A stretch of 64,000 bases of DNA. Source: Nageia nagi. Lineage: Eukaryota > Pinophyta. This document shows positions 22,637-33,500 of this stretch, in pieces. The notes beneath the pieces are model-generated. The model did not search any database. It was not told the DNA's origin and saw nothing but the letters and a program-made list of their open reading frames with translations. How positions within the stretch are numbered: the first letter of the stretch is position 1; every line of letters begins with the position of its first letter. The stretch spans positions 26,164,001 to 26,228,000 of the forward strand of contig JBITNC010000002.1 of the NCBI GenBank assembly GCA_050084985.1. Reading direction: 5' to 3'. A program made the translations under genes and the position numbers.

Positions 22637-23764
22637 TTAGCTTAGGCACATAAAGACATTATCAAGAGCCTTTCCATGAATCTTCACATTCCCTATTCCT
22701 TGAACATCAAGGACTGTATTATCACCTATCACAACTGTATCCTTGTTGTACTTATGAAAGTTTTCAAACTTATCTTTTTCATAACACATGTGATTAGTGC
22801 ATCCTGAATCAACAATCCAATCATTTGAAATAGTTTGAGTCATTGAGTAGTAGGCAACAGTAGCAGCATGCTTGTTCTTCTTTTTATTATTGAAATTTCT
22901 CACATTTGCATTTCCCTTGCCTTTTTGAGCAAATTTCTTTTTGCGATAATCATACTCTTTGTGCCCAAAGATGCCACAAAAGTTACAATTTCCATCAAAC
23001 TTTTCCTGCGGTGTTGGTTTGTTTGATCCAGCTTTGTCATTCCTTTGCTTGAAGTTGCCGTGCTTCCTGATGGTAGATGAGGATTTGTTATCTTTGAATT
23101 TATAATGTTTGAACGTCTTCTTGAAAGGAGTTTTGGTTGCTCCTAGAGCAATGCTATTATCTTTTGGAGAAAGGTTCAACATTTTCTTGTTCAAAGTTTC
23201 CTCATGCTTCAGAAGGTGTCTAGAAAGGTTGTCAAGAGAGATGACATCTTCTTCATCATCGAGCCTAGTCTCCATAACTGTGACAAAGTTATCGAACTTT
23301 GTAGAGAGGCTTTGAAGAATGATGAAGACCATGAACTCATCATTGATCCAATTGCACCCACAACCAACCAGTTGTGTCCTGAGGTCAATGATTTTGTTCA
23401 AGTAGATTGAAGCACTTTCATCTTCACCTTGACGATATTGCAACAACTTTTGTAGAATGGTGAACCTCCTTGAAAATTTGGACCCAAGGTAAATTTCCTT
23501 TAGTCTATCCCAAGCTTCTTTTGCTGATGTCGAGGAAGAGATTATGAGAAGGATGTCATCTGAAACTGCATGATAGATCATTGAAGTTGCTAACTCATTT
23601 TTTGAGTTGTAGATTTCAAGGGCCTTCTCATCTGTAGGAGCGACTAGATCTTCATTTACTGTCTGCCACAGCTTCCTTGCTTGTAACTTAGCTCTCATAC
23701 GAGGTTCCCATATGCCGAAGTTGGAACCGTCGAGTATGTGCTTGGGTATGAAGGTTTCAACCAT
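22637..23764 (-). pseudogene. copia-1 gag and protease
   Basis: I place the start at 23764 (MVETFIPKHILDGSNFGIWE), because TTTTGTACAG, a good splice acceptor on the minus strand, sits only four bases before it. The open frame upstream of it (to 23818) looks like leader. The UBN2-type gag domain runs through AWDRLKEIYLGSKFSRRF and VMETRL. The zinc knuckle reads CNFCGIFGHKEYDY, with tyrosine where the last cysteine belongs. The protease active site is visible in DWIVDSGCTNHM. A shift or deletion near 22541-22637 separates it from integrase. Confidence 0.9.
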
Positions 23765-24665
23765 TGTCTGTACAAAAGTAAATATGCAATAAGAATGCAA
23801 ATTTTTACAAGTTTCCATCTATACAAATCAAACATAAGTAAACATGTCCCACATGTGCAAACTTATAAACCACGATCCGTAGAGGAATAAAGTTGGGGTT
23901 GTTTTCTTGTATAGAATTAGGCCTTCACCTGGATGCCCGCAAGGTGGAGCCTAGGTACTATCAGTCCTCAACCAGTTCACCTTGGTCAGTAATATACTCT
24001 CACAAGGAGAAGTACCAACTATTTTCCAAGGATCCGACGTATCTTGGATCGGCCATTTTAATTATCTTGATTAAGGTTTTTAGTTTTCCTCCTAGGTTAT
24101 CAGGATAATCCCTGAATGGATGTGCGGACATGTGGTATCACTACACACATGCCTGTCCACCTAATAGAGTTATGTCCAATCCAACAGAGGTCTTGGGGGC
24201 AATTAAGACAGACTTACCACCACTTGGGTCTTTGGACTAAAAAGGGCTCCAGTCTGCCCTGTCCTCACCTCGTGGCTCCCCAAACAAGTCATGTTGTGGA
24301 AGAATATGTGCGGATGTGTTTATTTTAGGGGTTACTTTCAATATTTGCGTTTTGCAAGTATAAAACAAATTGTGCAAAAATATAAAGTAAAGTAAAATTG
24401 CATCATCCACACGAGCTTAAAAAACCTTAAAAAGTCCAATGGGTTTTGTACTAACCCCTAAAGGACATTTTACATTTTGTATATTTTGCTCAATTCATTC
24501 AAGCACTTAATGAATTAAAAAAGAACTAAGTCCTACTTAGCATTAATCCATAACTTAAAAAACATGCATTGTTCCATGACTTAAAAAATTTAAGTAATAA
24601 TCATGCATCATGCATTATTTAACGTAAAAAAAAAATTTAAGTCCTAAGCATGTTTTATTCTTCAA

Positions 24666-24775
24666 ACAAGATAAAGATACATGCATCATAAGTCTAGCAT
24701 GCAAGATCTAGATAAGGTTTACAAGATAAAGAGACATGCATCACAAGTCTAGCATGCAAGATCTAGATAAAGTTT
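24666..24775. repeat. 55-bp tandem duplication in copia-1 leader
   Basis: Two direct copies (24666-24720 and 24721-24775) begin ACAAGATAAAGA. They contain AGTCTAGCATGCAAGATCT and differ at about four positions. Confidence 0.9.
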
Positions 24776-26437
24776 AAGTAAAATTATACCAATTCCCCCC
24801 TTTTCACTTAAAGTTTTATCCCTAAAAAAAAAAAAAAACTTGTATGCTAAGACTTGTCTTGTAAGTATGCATTTTAAGTAAAAAAATTCCCTTATTTACT
24901 TAAAAAAATAGCATACTTAGACTAAATTACTATGCTTAGAGAGAAAAAAAATGCTAAGAGGTTAGCATTCTAGAAATTGCATTTGCACCTTAGTAAATTA
25001 AACATACAATATTAAAAATATTCTAAGCATTTTTTTTTTAAAATAAGTTAAGTTTAACTTAAAATAAGTTAAAAATATTCACCACTTACCAAGTCTCCAA
25101 GAATTAAAGGAGACCCATACCCCTACTTAATTCATTTTAATGCTTCTCCTACCAAAGCTTTTCCAAATAACAAAAAATACTCTAAGTCAAAAACAAATAA
25201 ATGCTTTTGGTAAAAAAGTGATGGCTCCCTTCTCTTACCAAGAAGGAGAATACATTGGAATTTCATGTGCATGTAAGGAAGGTGAAAAGTAGTCAACAAA
25301 AAATTAATACTCAAGGGGTTTGGTTGGGTCTTTAAGACTTAGGTGGTAAAAAATTAAATCCCCTTTCTACTTGGTAAAACAAAAAAAATAAATGCATGTT
25401 TGTTCTTAAGAAATGACCCCCCTTTTTTCTTTTACCAAGAAGAGCACGTTGCTTGTGGAGGAGCATAAAAAGAAGGTAAAAATGGTCAACAAGAATTAAT
25501 GCTCAACAAGAAAGGAAGGAGTACACATAAGGTTTCAATTAATGGTGAGATGGAAGAGGAGGCTTGTGCAGGAGGATGGCGCAAGAGAAGAGGGAGGAGA
25601 ATGTTAAATTGTCTTTTAGCCTTTGCAGAGTTTGGTTTTACATCTGAAGACAGTCACATTGGTGTAGACGTCTCTTTGGGATCTACATGAAACCATTTTT
25701 GTATTCTACGTTGCTTGAGACAGCGTGGCAAGCAAGTCCCAGCTGTGTGTGCGAAGGGCCGAGAGGGAGGCTGGTGGTGGTCAAATCTTCACGTGTGCAG
25801 GCAGAGGTGCGCAAGGAGATACAGTGACGAGGAGATGGCGTCTCGCGTTTTGGCGACTGGTATTCTGAGAGGTCGCGCCCAGCTGGCGAGGGAGAAGGCT
25901 GCGGGTGGAGGTAGACTCTCTTCAATGTAGGCAACCTTAGTTTGACTCCTCCGGGTCTTCCTCACCTCCACACACAACAAGAAGGCAGCAGGCAGGTGAC
26001 GTTGTTTAAACTCGTTTGACTAGGAGTTGATTGTGGGAGGCATTCTGTCAAACAATGCGCAGACTCTCCTCAACGTATCTGTTTTGTGCATATTCTGTGA
26101 TCATTGTAGTCCATGAAACTAGTCTGCATCCTGCGTCTTGGCAAACGAATCACGTACCCATTCAACGTATCCGTTTTGGGCACTGCCTGCTATCATTTGC
26201 AGTCCATGCAACGGTGTTTGCGATCAGTGCAGGCTATGAAGTGCATCGCAGGACGTGGAGGTGGAGGCTGTCGGGCGGAGCAAGTCGTGCCGTAGCCGTG
26301 GGAGGAGGAGGCGGTCGCGCGAGGCGGCCGTGGGAGGAGGCGATCGCTGCAGCCATTTAATTAATTTGACCCCCCCAAATATAATTTTTGACTATATGAT
26401 TTTAATTTATTTAATTGTGACCCCTTTTAAACGTTTT

Positions 26438-26553
26438 TAAAATATATATATATATATATATATTTTTGATTATTTTAAACAAAAATAAAATATATATATT
26501 TTTTGATTATTTTAAACAAAAATAAAAATATATATATATATATATATATTATT
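26438..26553. repeat. two AT dinucleotide runs
   Basis: Runs of (AT)n at about 26440-26462 and 26528-26549 are separated by a short duplicated TTTTTGATTATTTTAAAC segment. They lie in the copia-1 leader. Confidence 0.85.
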
Positions 26554-27124
26554 GAGCCTTTGAAATTTTGTAATAAAACTCAAAAAACAAATTGTCCTCT
26601 CTAATTTTTTTGTAAATGTTCATGCCTTTGCTTAGGAACATATCAATAACTCACTAATGGTAGTATATATGAGAAATTTAAGCAAATAGTAATAACATAA
26701 TTAATGTTAGTATATATTGCAAGTTTCATCATATATTGATAAATTGAACCAACACATACATTTAAGTTCAATATAATAAATTAACTTTCACTTGTGTTTA
26801 CTTTAAACAAGAAAAGTAAACCTCAAGAAATTAGTTGCTACTAACAAACAAAATGTTAGTAAAAATATTTGCATTTCATAGTATCCTCTTAAAAAAGGTA
26901 TATCATGTATCAAGCATTTTTGTAAAAAAAATGCTACTAACATAAGAGGTTAGTATAAGAAAAAAAATACTTGCATTTGTCATTTTAATCATATTTTGCA
27001 AGAAATAAGCTCCAATATCTCACAAAATATGTTATTATCTAATGCAATAATCCATAAGATAACCAAATGAGGAGGAATTTTATACTTTCTCTTAAAATTT
27101 ACCTCACCAATGGGGTGTAAGATG

Positions 27125-27236
27125 AGGAATGAAGAAGGATGAAGAACCTCCAAAATGTAGAAGAAGAGCTTCCACACCAAAGGAATGAAGAAGGATGAAG
27201 AACCTCCAAGATGTAGAAGAAGAGCTTCCACACCAA
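27125..27236. repeat. 56-bp tandem duplication beside the primer site
   Basis: Copies at 27125-27180 and 27181-27236 begin AGGAATGAAGAAGGATGAAG and end CTTCCACACCAA. They differ at about one position. The inner copy abuts the primer-binding site, so it may reflect template slippage at the start of reverse transcription. Confidence 0.9.
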
Positions 27237-27250
27237 GCTCTAGATACCAA
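27234..27250 (-). other. primer-binding site of copia-1
   Basis: The minus strand reads TGGTATCTAGAGCTTGG one base inside the 5' LTR. It resembles the tRNA-iMet site TGGTATCAGAGC with a two-base insertion-like change. Confidence 0.7.
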
Positions 27251-27251
27251 T

Positions 27252-27723
27252 TGAGAGAATTAACACTACTCTAATCCTCAAGGTCCAAGACTAGGAAGCT
27301 CAATCACACAACATTCACACAAGATAACACAAGTGTAATGTGGTTCCTCCCTCCTTGGGAGTACATCCACAACTAGTATCTCAATTCTCAAGTATGCCCC
27401 TCTTACAACTATTTTCTTCCTCTCTCCTACACAAACTAGTAGAGTAATCTTACTCCAAAACTTAGATATGTTACAAGAGGAGAGGCCCTCTATTTATAGC
27501 TTGAGAGCACCTCTCTAACCTCCCTTTAACCCAAGGGTAAGGTTAGGGTTACAATAAATATGTGACCTAACTTTAACCTACCAACTAACCCCTTGGTTAG
27601 GTCAAAGTCCACACATAATAAAGAATTCAATTAATCCCTTAAGGTATCTACATATCCTTTAAGTGATTAATTGAACTTACAAAGAGTTTAGATATTCACA
27701 ATATTTCATTACAAATTCTAACA
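27252..27723 (-). repeat. copia-1 right LTR (5' LTR)
   Basis: This 472-bp copy matches 18497-18968. It contains CTCTATTTATAG (seen on the + strand) near 27488, mirrored in the other LTR. AGAAA follows at 27724-27728. Confidence 0.9.
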
Positions 27724-27728
27724 AGAAA

Positions 27729-28100
27729 AGACAATAAAAGATGGATTCCCGTGGATATTTTCTCTTTTTAATCTAATTATAGTTGGGAAAAAGAGTAACT
27801 TAAATGGGAATAAAAAGGTTTAATCTCAGAAAAATTTATCAAGGAAAACCCAACCTTAGTCCTAGTTTGTCTATATGCATAATCTGATGGATTTGATTGG
27901 TATTGGATCCCTCTTTGAAAGTAGTTGTTAAAAGCTGGTTTGATTCAATAATCATTTTTTAGCTTTTTGAAGCTAGGAGTGTAATATTTTGTAGCTATCT
28001 TTTCATCTTGTTTTTGTTCTTTTCTTTTGTTAGGTTGGTTGAAGTTTTCAAGGTAAATAATGCTTGGCTAGCCTTCTTTCGCATTGTATAAAAAAATGTT
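27729..28100 (+). other. 3' end of the split LINE
   Basis: Resumes the LINE after copia-1 with DNKRWIPVDIFSLFN and then non-coding T-rich sequence. It ends near an A run at 28086-28092. No second target duplication could be found because the 5' limit is uncertain. Confidence 0.55.
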
Positions 28101-28498
28101 TAATATGAATAACAGGATGAGTCCTCAAACACTATGTACACATAATGAGGAGCAATCATTTATGCCAGCTAACCAGGTGTGATAGTTGCATGTTTGTAAC
28201 CATTTTGGCCTTCCTGGGAAAATGGAAATAAGAGAAATGTTATTTGTCATTTATGCAGAGAAATAGCTGAACACCTAAAGTTGATGTACCATGCCAGACA
28301 TGTAACAAAAAGGCAATAGCAGGAACTTGAAATGAGGCCTCAAAACTCATAACTTACATGGTCCATTTTGATTGAAAACCAAGACTTTGATGCAGTTGCC
28401 ACCTAGTTCAAAAATGAAGCACAAAACGAAATCACCAAGAACTCCATAAAGGTTCTGGCAAGCCACTAGAGACCAATCTAACAAAGTGCACACATCTA
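28101..28498. other. unrecognised sequence
   Basis: A minus-strand frame (28347-28610) extends into the first unit of the duplication that follows, but it shows no family motif. Confidence 0.35.
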
Positions 28499-29429
28499 GG
28501 AAGTTCTGGTTGATCCATTCTTGATTGACCATTGAAATTCTGATGCAATAGGAAGTCGACCTCGTACTGTAATGCATCTTATATTCCTGGAATGAGCAGT
28601 CAATATCCACAATCTCCCTATGGAACCTTTTAATGTAAAGCTGAATATTCTAAATAGTATCAGTTGAGAAGTCTTGAATTAATGGACCACACCTGAAGAC
28701 ATTATAAATGCTTTCATGTGCGACCTTGTAGTCTGTGGACCGAGGACTTCCACGATAATCATCTTATGTGCAGAGTATCCATTCTATGACATTTCCCACA
28801 TCTCTGCTCACTGGCACTGTCTGGGTGAGTTAGATTTTGATTTACCAGTCTCATTCCTTTCAACATATTTGGCTAGATGCTCATGCATTTATTGTGGCAA
28901 CCTACCATGGTGCTAACCTGATTGGTGCCTGCTACTGCCGTATGATTCTTTTTTCTGTCCAGGAAGTTCTGGTTGATCCATTCTTGGTTTACCACTGAAA
29001 TTCTGATCCAATAGGAAGTCGACCTCATACTGTAATGCATCTAATATTCCTGGAATGAGCAGTCAATATCCACAATCTCCCTATGGAACCTTTTAATGTA
29101 AAAAACTGAATATTCTAAATTCTATCACTTGAGAAGTCTTGAATTAATGGACCACATCTGAAGACATTATAAATGCCTTCATGTGCGACCTTGGAGTCTA
29201 TAGACTGAGGACTTCCAGGATAATCATTTTATTTGCAGGGTGTGCATTCTATGATTTTTCCCGCATCTCTGCTCACTGGCACTGTCTGAGTGAGTTAGAT
29301 TTTGATTTACCAGTGTCATCCCGTTTGACATATTTGGCTAGATGCCCATGCATTTATTGTGGAAAGCTACCATGGTGCTAACCTGATTGGTGCCTGCTGC
29401 TGCTGCTTTATGATTCTTTCTTCTGTCCA
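28499..29429. repeat. tandem duplication of a 465-bp unit
   Basis: Units 28499-28961 and 28962-29429 both begin GGAAGTTCTGGTTGATCCAT and end TTCTGTCCA. A 66-codon + frame occurs in each (28716-28916, 29181-29381). The two versions differ by about 14 residues, so the frame shows no sign of being held by selection. I read this as a duplicated non-coding segment. Confidence 0.88.
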
Positions 29430-30477
29430 ACTTGACTGTAATTCCTTTCCCCACTTTGTCCTTACCAAAGGAATCTTCTAACTGGAAAATTGATATTAAA
29501 GTTGGAAATCATATGCCTTTTTATAAAATTTAGCACTAGAAACAACTAAAATGGTGGGATAAAAAATGGAATATGGAAATATGTAGATATTTTTTGTATA
29601 GCCTGTCAAACATATTAGGAATGTATTTATGTGAAACTACTTGTTAGGTTTGGATGTTAGAAGTGAAACCGCCTTATAGTAGGTGCTAGATACTAGCCTG
29701 GAGTTTGCATGAGCTCCTATTATGTCATTTGCAACCAATATAATGCCAATTGTATTTTGAAGACTAACTAGATGTACTGCAAAGTGATACTTCATGTTTT
29801 TGTTTTGAGTGGGGTTGACTCTCATTATCTGATTGCTGTGTTTTATTCAATTTGTCTCCCTTGAAATTGATTGGAGAATTTGCATATGATATATGGGCAA
29901 AATTTACTTTCAAATCCTGATTGATATTTTTCAAAGAAACTTTAAGACTCCTACTCTATAATCATACCAAAACAATATTTCTAATTAGAAATTTTCTCTT
30001 AGAGTTTTGACTTCTAAGAGTTACTTGGCAACATCAGATTTTTCAGTCTGTAGGAGCATATTAGCCACTAATAGTATTATTGGTAATCCTTGTACTTAGC
30101 CAGTTTGGTGAATATCGCCAAAAGATAAGTCAATGCAAAGCATTTAATTGGCTTTGGTGACTATTGAAAGAGGTTACTTGTGTGCCTATTCAGTTAAAAC
30201 CAAACTGTTTTGTGCATTGTCACTGTACAAGGATATATTGATTTTATACTTTTGGAACAGTTAAAGAAATTTGTGTTTGAATATTAATAGCAAATTTTCA
30301 GATATATGCTTTTTGTGTTTCCCTTCTAAGAGTTCATATAATTATCATTCCCATTTTGCATTGAACTAGCTCTGTTAGAAAGTAAAGAATGGAACTTTAT
30401 TGAACTCATAAAAGGAAGTGTTTGTGCAAATATGCGGGTAAACTTACATGAGTGGCATGTTGTGCTTATTGGTGCAG
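29430..30477. other. end of the first giant intron
   Basis: T-rich intron sequence with no repeat limits seen. The frame of the next exon is open upstream to about 30370, so a longer coding exon starting at an acceptor near 30369 cannot be excluded. Confidence 0.45.
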
Positions 30478-30540
30478 CCATGGGAGATAGCACTAACAAC
30501 ATTTCATCACTGATGTATCGCATTGAACAACTTGAGCAAG
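30478..30540 (+). CDS. host gene, first coding exon
   Basis: Starts after GGTGCAG and ends CAAG before GTAATC. It leaves one base (phase 1) that combines with AA of the next exon to give a glutamate codon, matching the family's EQERDEL reading. Confidence 0.65.
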
Positions 30541-33500
30541 GTAATCTGTATTTTTGCCATCTGTTGATTAATTCTATCTCGATGCAATATTCTGAAAACC
30601 AAATATTGTTAAATATGAAGGTAAAATGAATCTATACTAACATTATTTTTGAAAATAAGGTATTACAGCTTCTTGTATCCACATCAATATGTTTTGAACA
30701 CTTGTAGCCCTAGATAGGTTTTCTATCTCTATGTTACCGATTGGATTTCAGTAGGAAAGATTGTTCTATAAAAGGAAAATTTTGGAAACTGTAATCTCCT
30801 TTGCCACTATTTATGACTCAGAAGCTAACAGAGAATTATTAAAACCTGCTGTATCTAATAGTTTTGAACCATATTAGCTCTCTTCTAAATTGATGTTCAC
30901 CGTACCTTTTATTTGTAACTAGTTATGTAGACCCATTGTTTGACTCTTATCTTATATCTGTTTTATTACTTCTAGGGTATGTATTCAACAGAGTCCTCTT
31001 GACTTATTTTACTGGTGGAGGATTTTGGTGGCTAATATTAACTTGTTGGCTAATTTCGTAGTTTTCCTCCAAAAAGTACTCACAAAAAGAACAATTTAGA
31101 AGAAAGCTACTTAGAGGTGTTTATCAAATATTTAAAATTGAGATTTTCTGTTAGAAAATATCAAGCAAGCAAGCTGAAAACAACAGCGGAAATTATAAAT
31201 GGAAATAACACGAGAGATTTAAGTGGAAACCTTGCTGTGTGCAAGAAAAAACCACAAGACAATGACAAATTCAATCTTTTATTTATCTTAGAGAACTTTA
31301 TATATCAACCAGTATTTGAAAACTTTGACTCAGGAACTACCCGGCAAGTAAAATTTTGGAGAGTACTCAGAATCTTGAAGAGTACTCAAGAAAAACATGG
31401 AACAAAAACTTGGTGAAAAAAACCTTGAACATTTCATGAAAAAAATACAAAAAGATAGTTAAATTTAAGTTGCAAAAAACTTGTAAAACAGTTGCGTTTC
31501 CATTTTGAAAACTTCCGGAAACTCGGAAACTTGTAAAGTGTCATCTATAAGGCGTATTTTGGATTTTGCATCATGTGATCATCTATGGGAGTTAATATAG
31601 ACATGGTTTTCCTTATAAAATGTTATTTATGTGTATCATTCTTATTTTTTTACAAGTTAATGTGGTATTTCAAAAAAACAGATATAAATAACACGTTTTG
31701 CCCGATGTACCCATTTTGGAGGGGTCACATTTCCAAGCATTCCTGTTTCGGAAACTTGGAAATGTTTTCATGTTTCATGCGACTTAGATTTAAATATGAA
31801 ATTAATGGTCCATCTTCAAATGAGCAAAACATCGAGCAAACAATGGAATGAGAAGAATGAGACATAATGAGGCAATTTAAAGGCTCTTTTTTGGTGTTGA
31901 TTGTCTTTTTTTTTCCACGTCTTTTTGGTTTGTTTTGACGTTAGATGAGTAACCGATGAGCAATTGGCCAAGTAACCATTGGAAACTGCTAGGGCCAAGT
32001 AATGCCCCCGAGTTACTTATTTTGCTTGTGAATTGCGAATTCCCACAAGTAACAAGCGATTACTCGCGCATTTTCAAACAATGATATCACTTACAAAGGA
32101 TCATTTATTCTTTATAGAACAACAATACATCTGTTAATAGAGCAACGATACATCTATTAATAGAACAATTGTACATCCATAAATAGGACAATAGTACATC
32201 TTTTAATACAACAACAAACATCTAATAACAACCACCATGCATGCAGGCACATGTATGTTCATATATCGTACATGCATGTTCATCCACCATGCTTGCATGC
32301 ACATGTATGTTTATATATCGTACATGCATGTTCATCCACCATGCATGCATGCATGCATGCATACACATACATGCATGCTCATCCACCATGCATGCTCATC
32401 CATCCAACATGCACGCTTATCCACCATGCATGCTCATCCATCATACATGCATGTTGTAGAACATTGGAGATCTGGATATTGACATCACCTCTTAATATTC
32501 TCCCACTTGAAGTTGATTTACAAGAATTCCTTGCCTACATTTTCCATCCTAGTGCCAATTGCCCAATCTTGCCCTCATTTTATTTTCAATAAGCCCAAAA
32601 GAGTTTTGCACCAATCAAGCTTCTCTCCATAATAAATAGCAACATTCAAAGTGCCCTTCTATTTGAATATCTACTTCACTGTAGTCCAATGCTCTCTACC
32701 AACATTTGCCATAAACCAACTAACAACTTTAACTGTTTAGGCAATGTGTGGTCTGGTTGTAATGGCCCCCTTTTTGGGTTCTCGTGAATAGCGTTTGGTA
32801 TTGACCTTTTGGGTGTGTCAACCTTATTAGAGGGGTTATTTGATGTTACCTGTGAGTTCAGATGGTCTAGGGGTCCCATATGACGTTTTAAGATGTTATT
32901 TCCGACTTCTGCTATGTTCTCCAAGATTCCTGGAGAGAGTCCATTTATAATAAGTCACCCGATTGGGTCCGATTCTCATTATTTATCATTGTGATCATTT
33001 TGGTATCATCAATTTTTGATTATGATGCTTTTCGATTGTTTTTGCAACTCGGGTGTAATATTGAGTTCTATTTTAATTAGTTTCACTAGGGTGGCTATTT
33101 TAATTAAAATATTTTAATGGGCACCTTAGTGTTGTAGCTTGTTGGAATTGGGATGGAAAGTTTTAAATGTTGGGATGCTAATAAAGTGATTTTGGTGTCG
33201 AGAATAATTAATAATGAATCAAGTCATTTTTCAAGTGTATAAGGCTTAATTAATTAATAAAGTGATTTTATATTGATTTTCCAGAAAGTTCCCAGACAAG
33301 GTTATAAAATGGGGATTTGTGAGCTCATTTGGAATTATGGATGTTATTCTATTTTCTCTGATTGAAACCCTTGTGGTTTTTGGGAGATAGAACTTGGTTC
33401 ATCTCAGCTTTCTGGAGGACGAAAACCCTCTCGGAGAAGAGTAATCTTGGTGGTGAAAGATCCTCCTTGGTTAATTTGGTGAGGCTCATTTAGAGGTATA

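Larger units (their letters stand above)
23765..27251 (-). other. long leader of copia-1
   Basis: About 3.5 kb lies between the 5' LTR and gag, far longer than the usual few hundred bases or less. It holds a GC-rich stretch (25540-26355), AT dinucleotide runs, two tandem duplications and a splice acceptor-like site just before gag. No convincing coding frame is seen on the minus strand. A spliced or IRES-type leader is possible; a captured host fragment is another option. Confidence 0.6.
18497..27723 (-). mobile_element. copia-1: full-length Ty1/copia retrotransposon
   Basis: This 9227-bp element has perfect 5-bp AGAAA duplications, matched 472-bp LTRs, a tRNA-iMet-like primer site and a polypurine tract. 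Its gag-pol order (gag, protease, integrase, RT, RNase H) is the Ty1/copia order. It reads on the minus strand and is inserted in the LINE. Unusual parts are a leader of about 3.4 kb before gag (23765-27251) and a 3' tail with a tandem hairpin array (19448-19807). Coding is interrupted near 22.6, 22.04, 21.31, 20.49 and 20.21 kb, so this copy cannot make a full polyprotein. Confidence 0.92.
12035..28100 (+). mobile_element. 5'-truncated LINE split by two LTR elements
   Basis: One LINE reads through three pieces: 12035-12711, 17358-18496 and 27729-about 28100. Removing the two LTR elements and one copy of each duplication rejoins the reading at both breaks. At the first break, VGWKNFKCS continues into NPQKEE. 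The 3' piece has the T-rich tail typical of plant LINE 3' UTRs and ends at a short A run near 28086-28092. The endonuclease and RT core are absent, so it was 5'-truncated on insertion or deleted later. Confidence 0.75.
31149..32497 (-). repeat. copia-2 left LTR (3' LTR), interrupted
   Basis: Starts TGTTAGAAAATATCAAGC and ends CACCTCTTAATA. It aligns with 41572-42182 once the inserted hAT-like element (31310-32083 plus one duplication) is removed. It contains the CATGCA-rich minisatellite. The minus strand reads AAGTGGGAGAA, a purine tract, just inside it. Confidence 0.78.

Noticed and set aside
28716-29381. Paired 66-codon ORFs as a duplicated gene
   Set aside because: Differences between the copies are mostly amino-acid-changing and there is no start context or family match.
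32237-32592. Three overlapping ORFs rich in His, Met and Cys
   Set aside because: They are translations of the CATGCA minisatellite; a repeat whose period keeps all frames open explains them.
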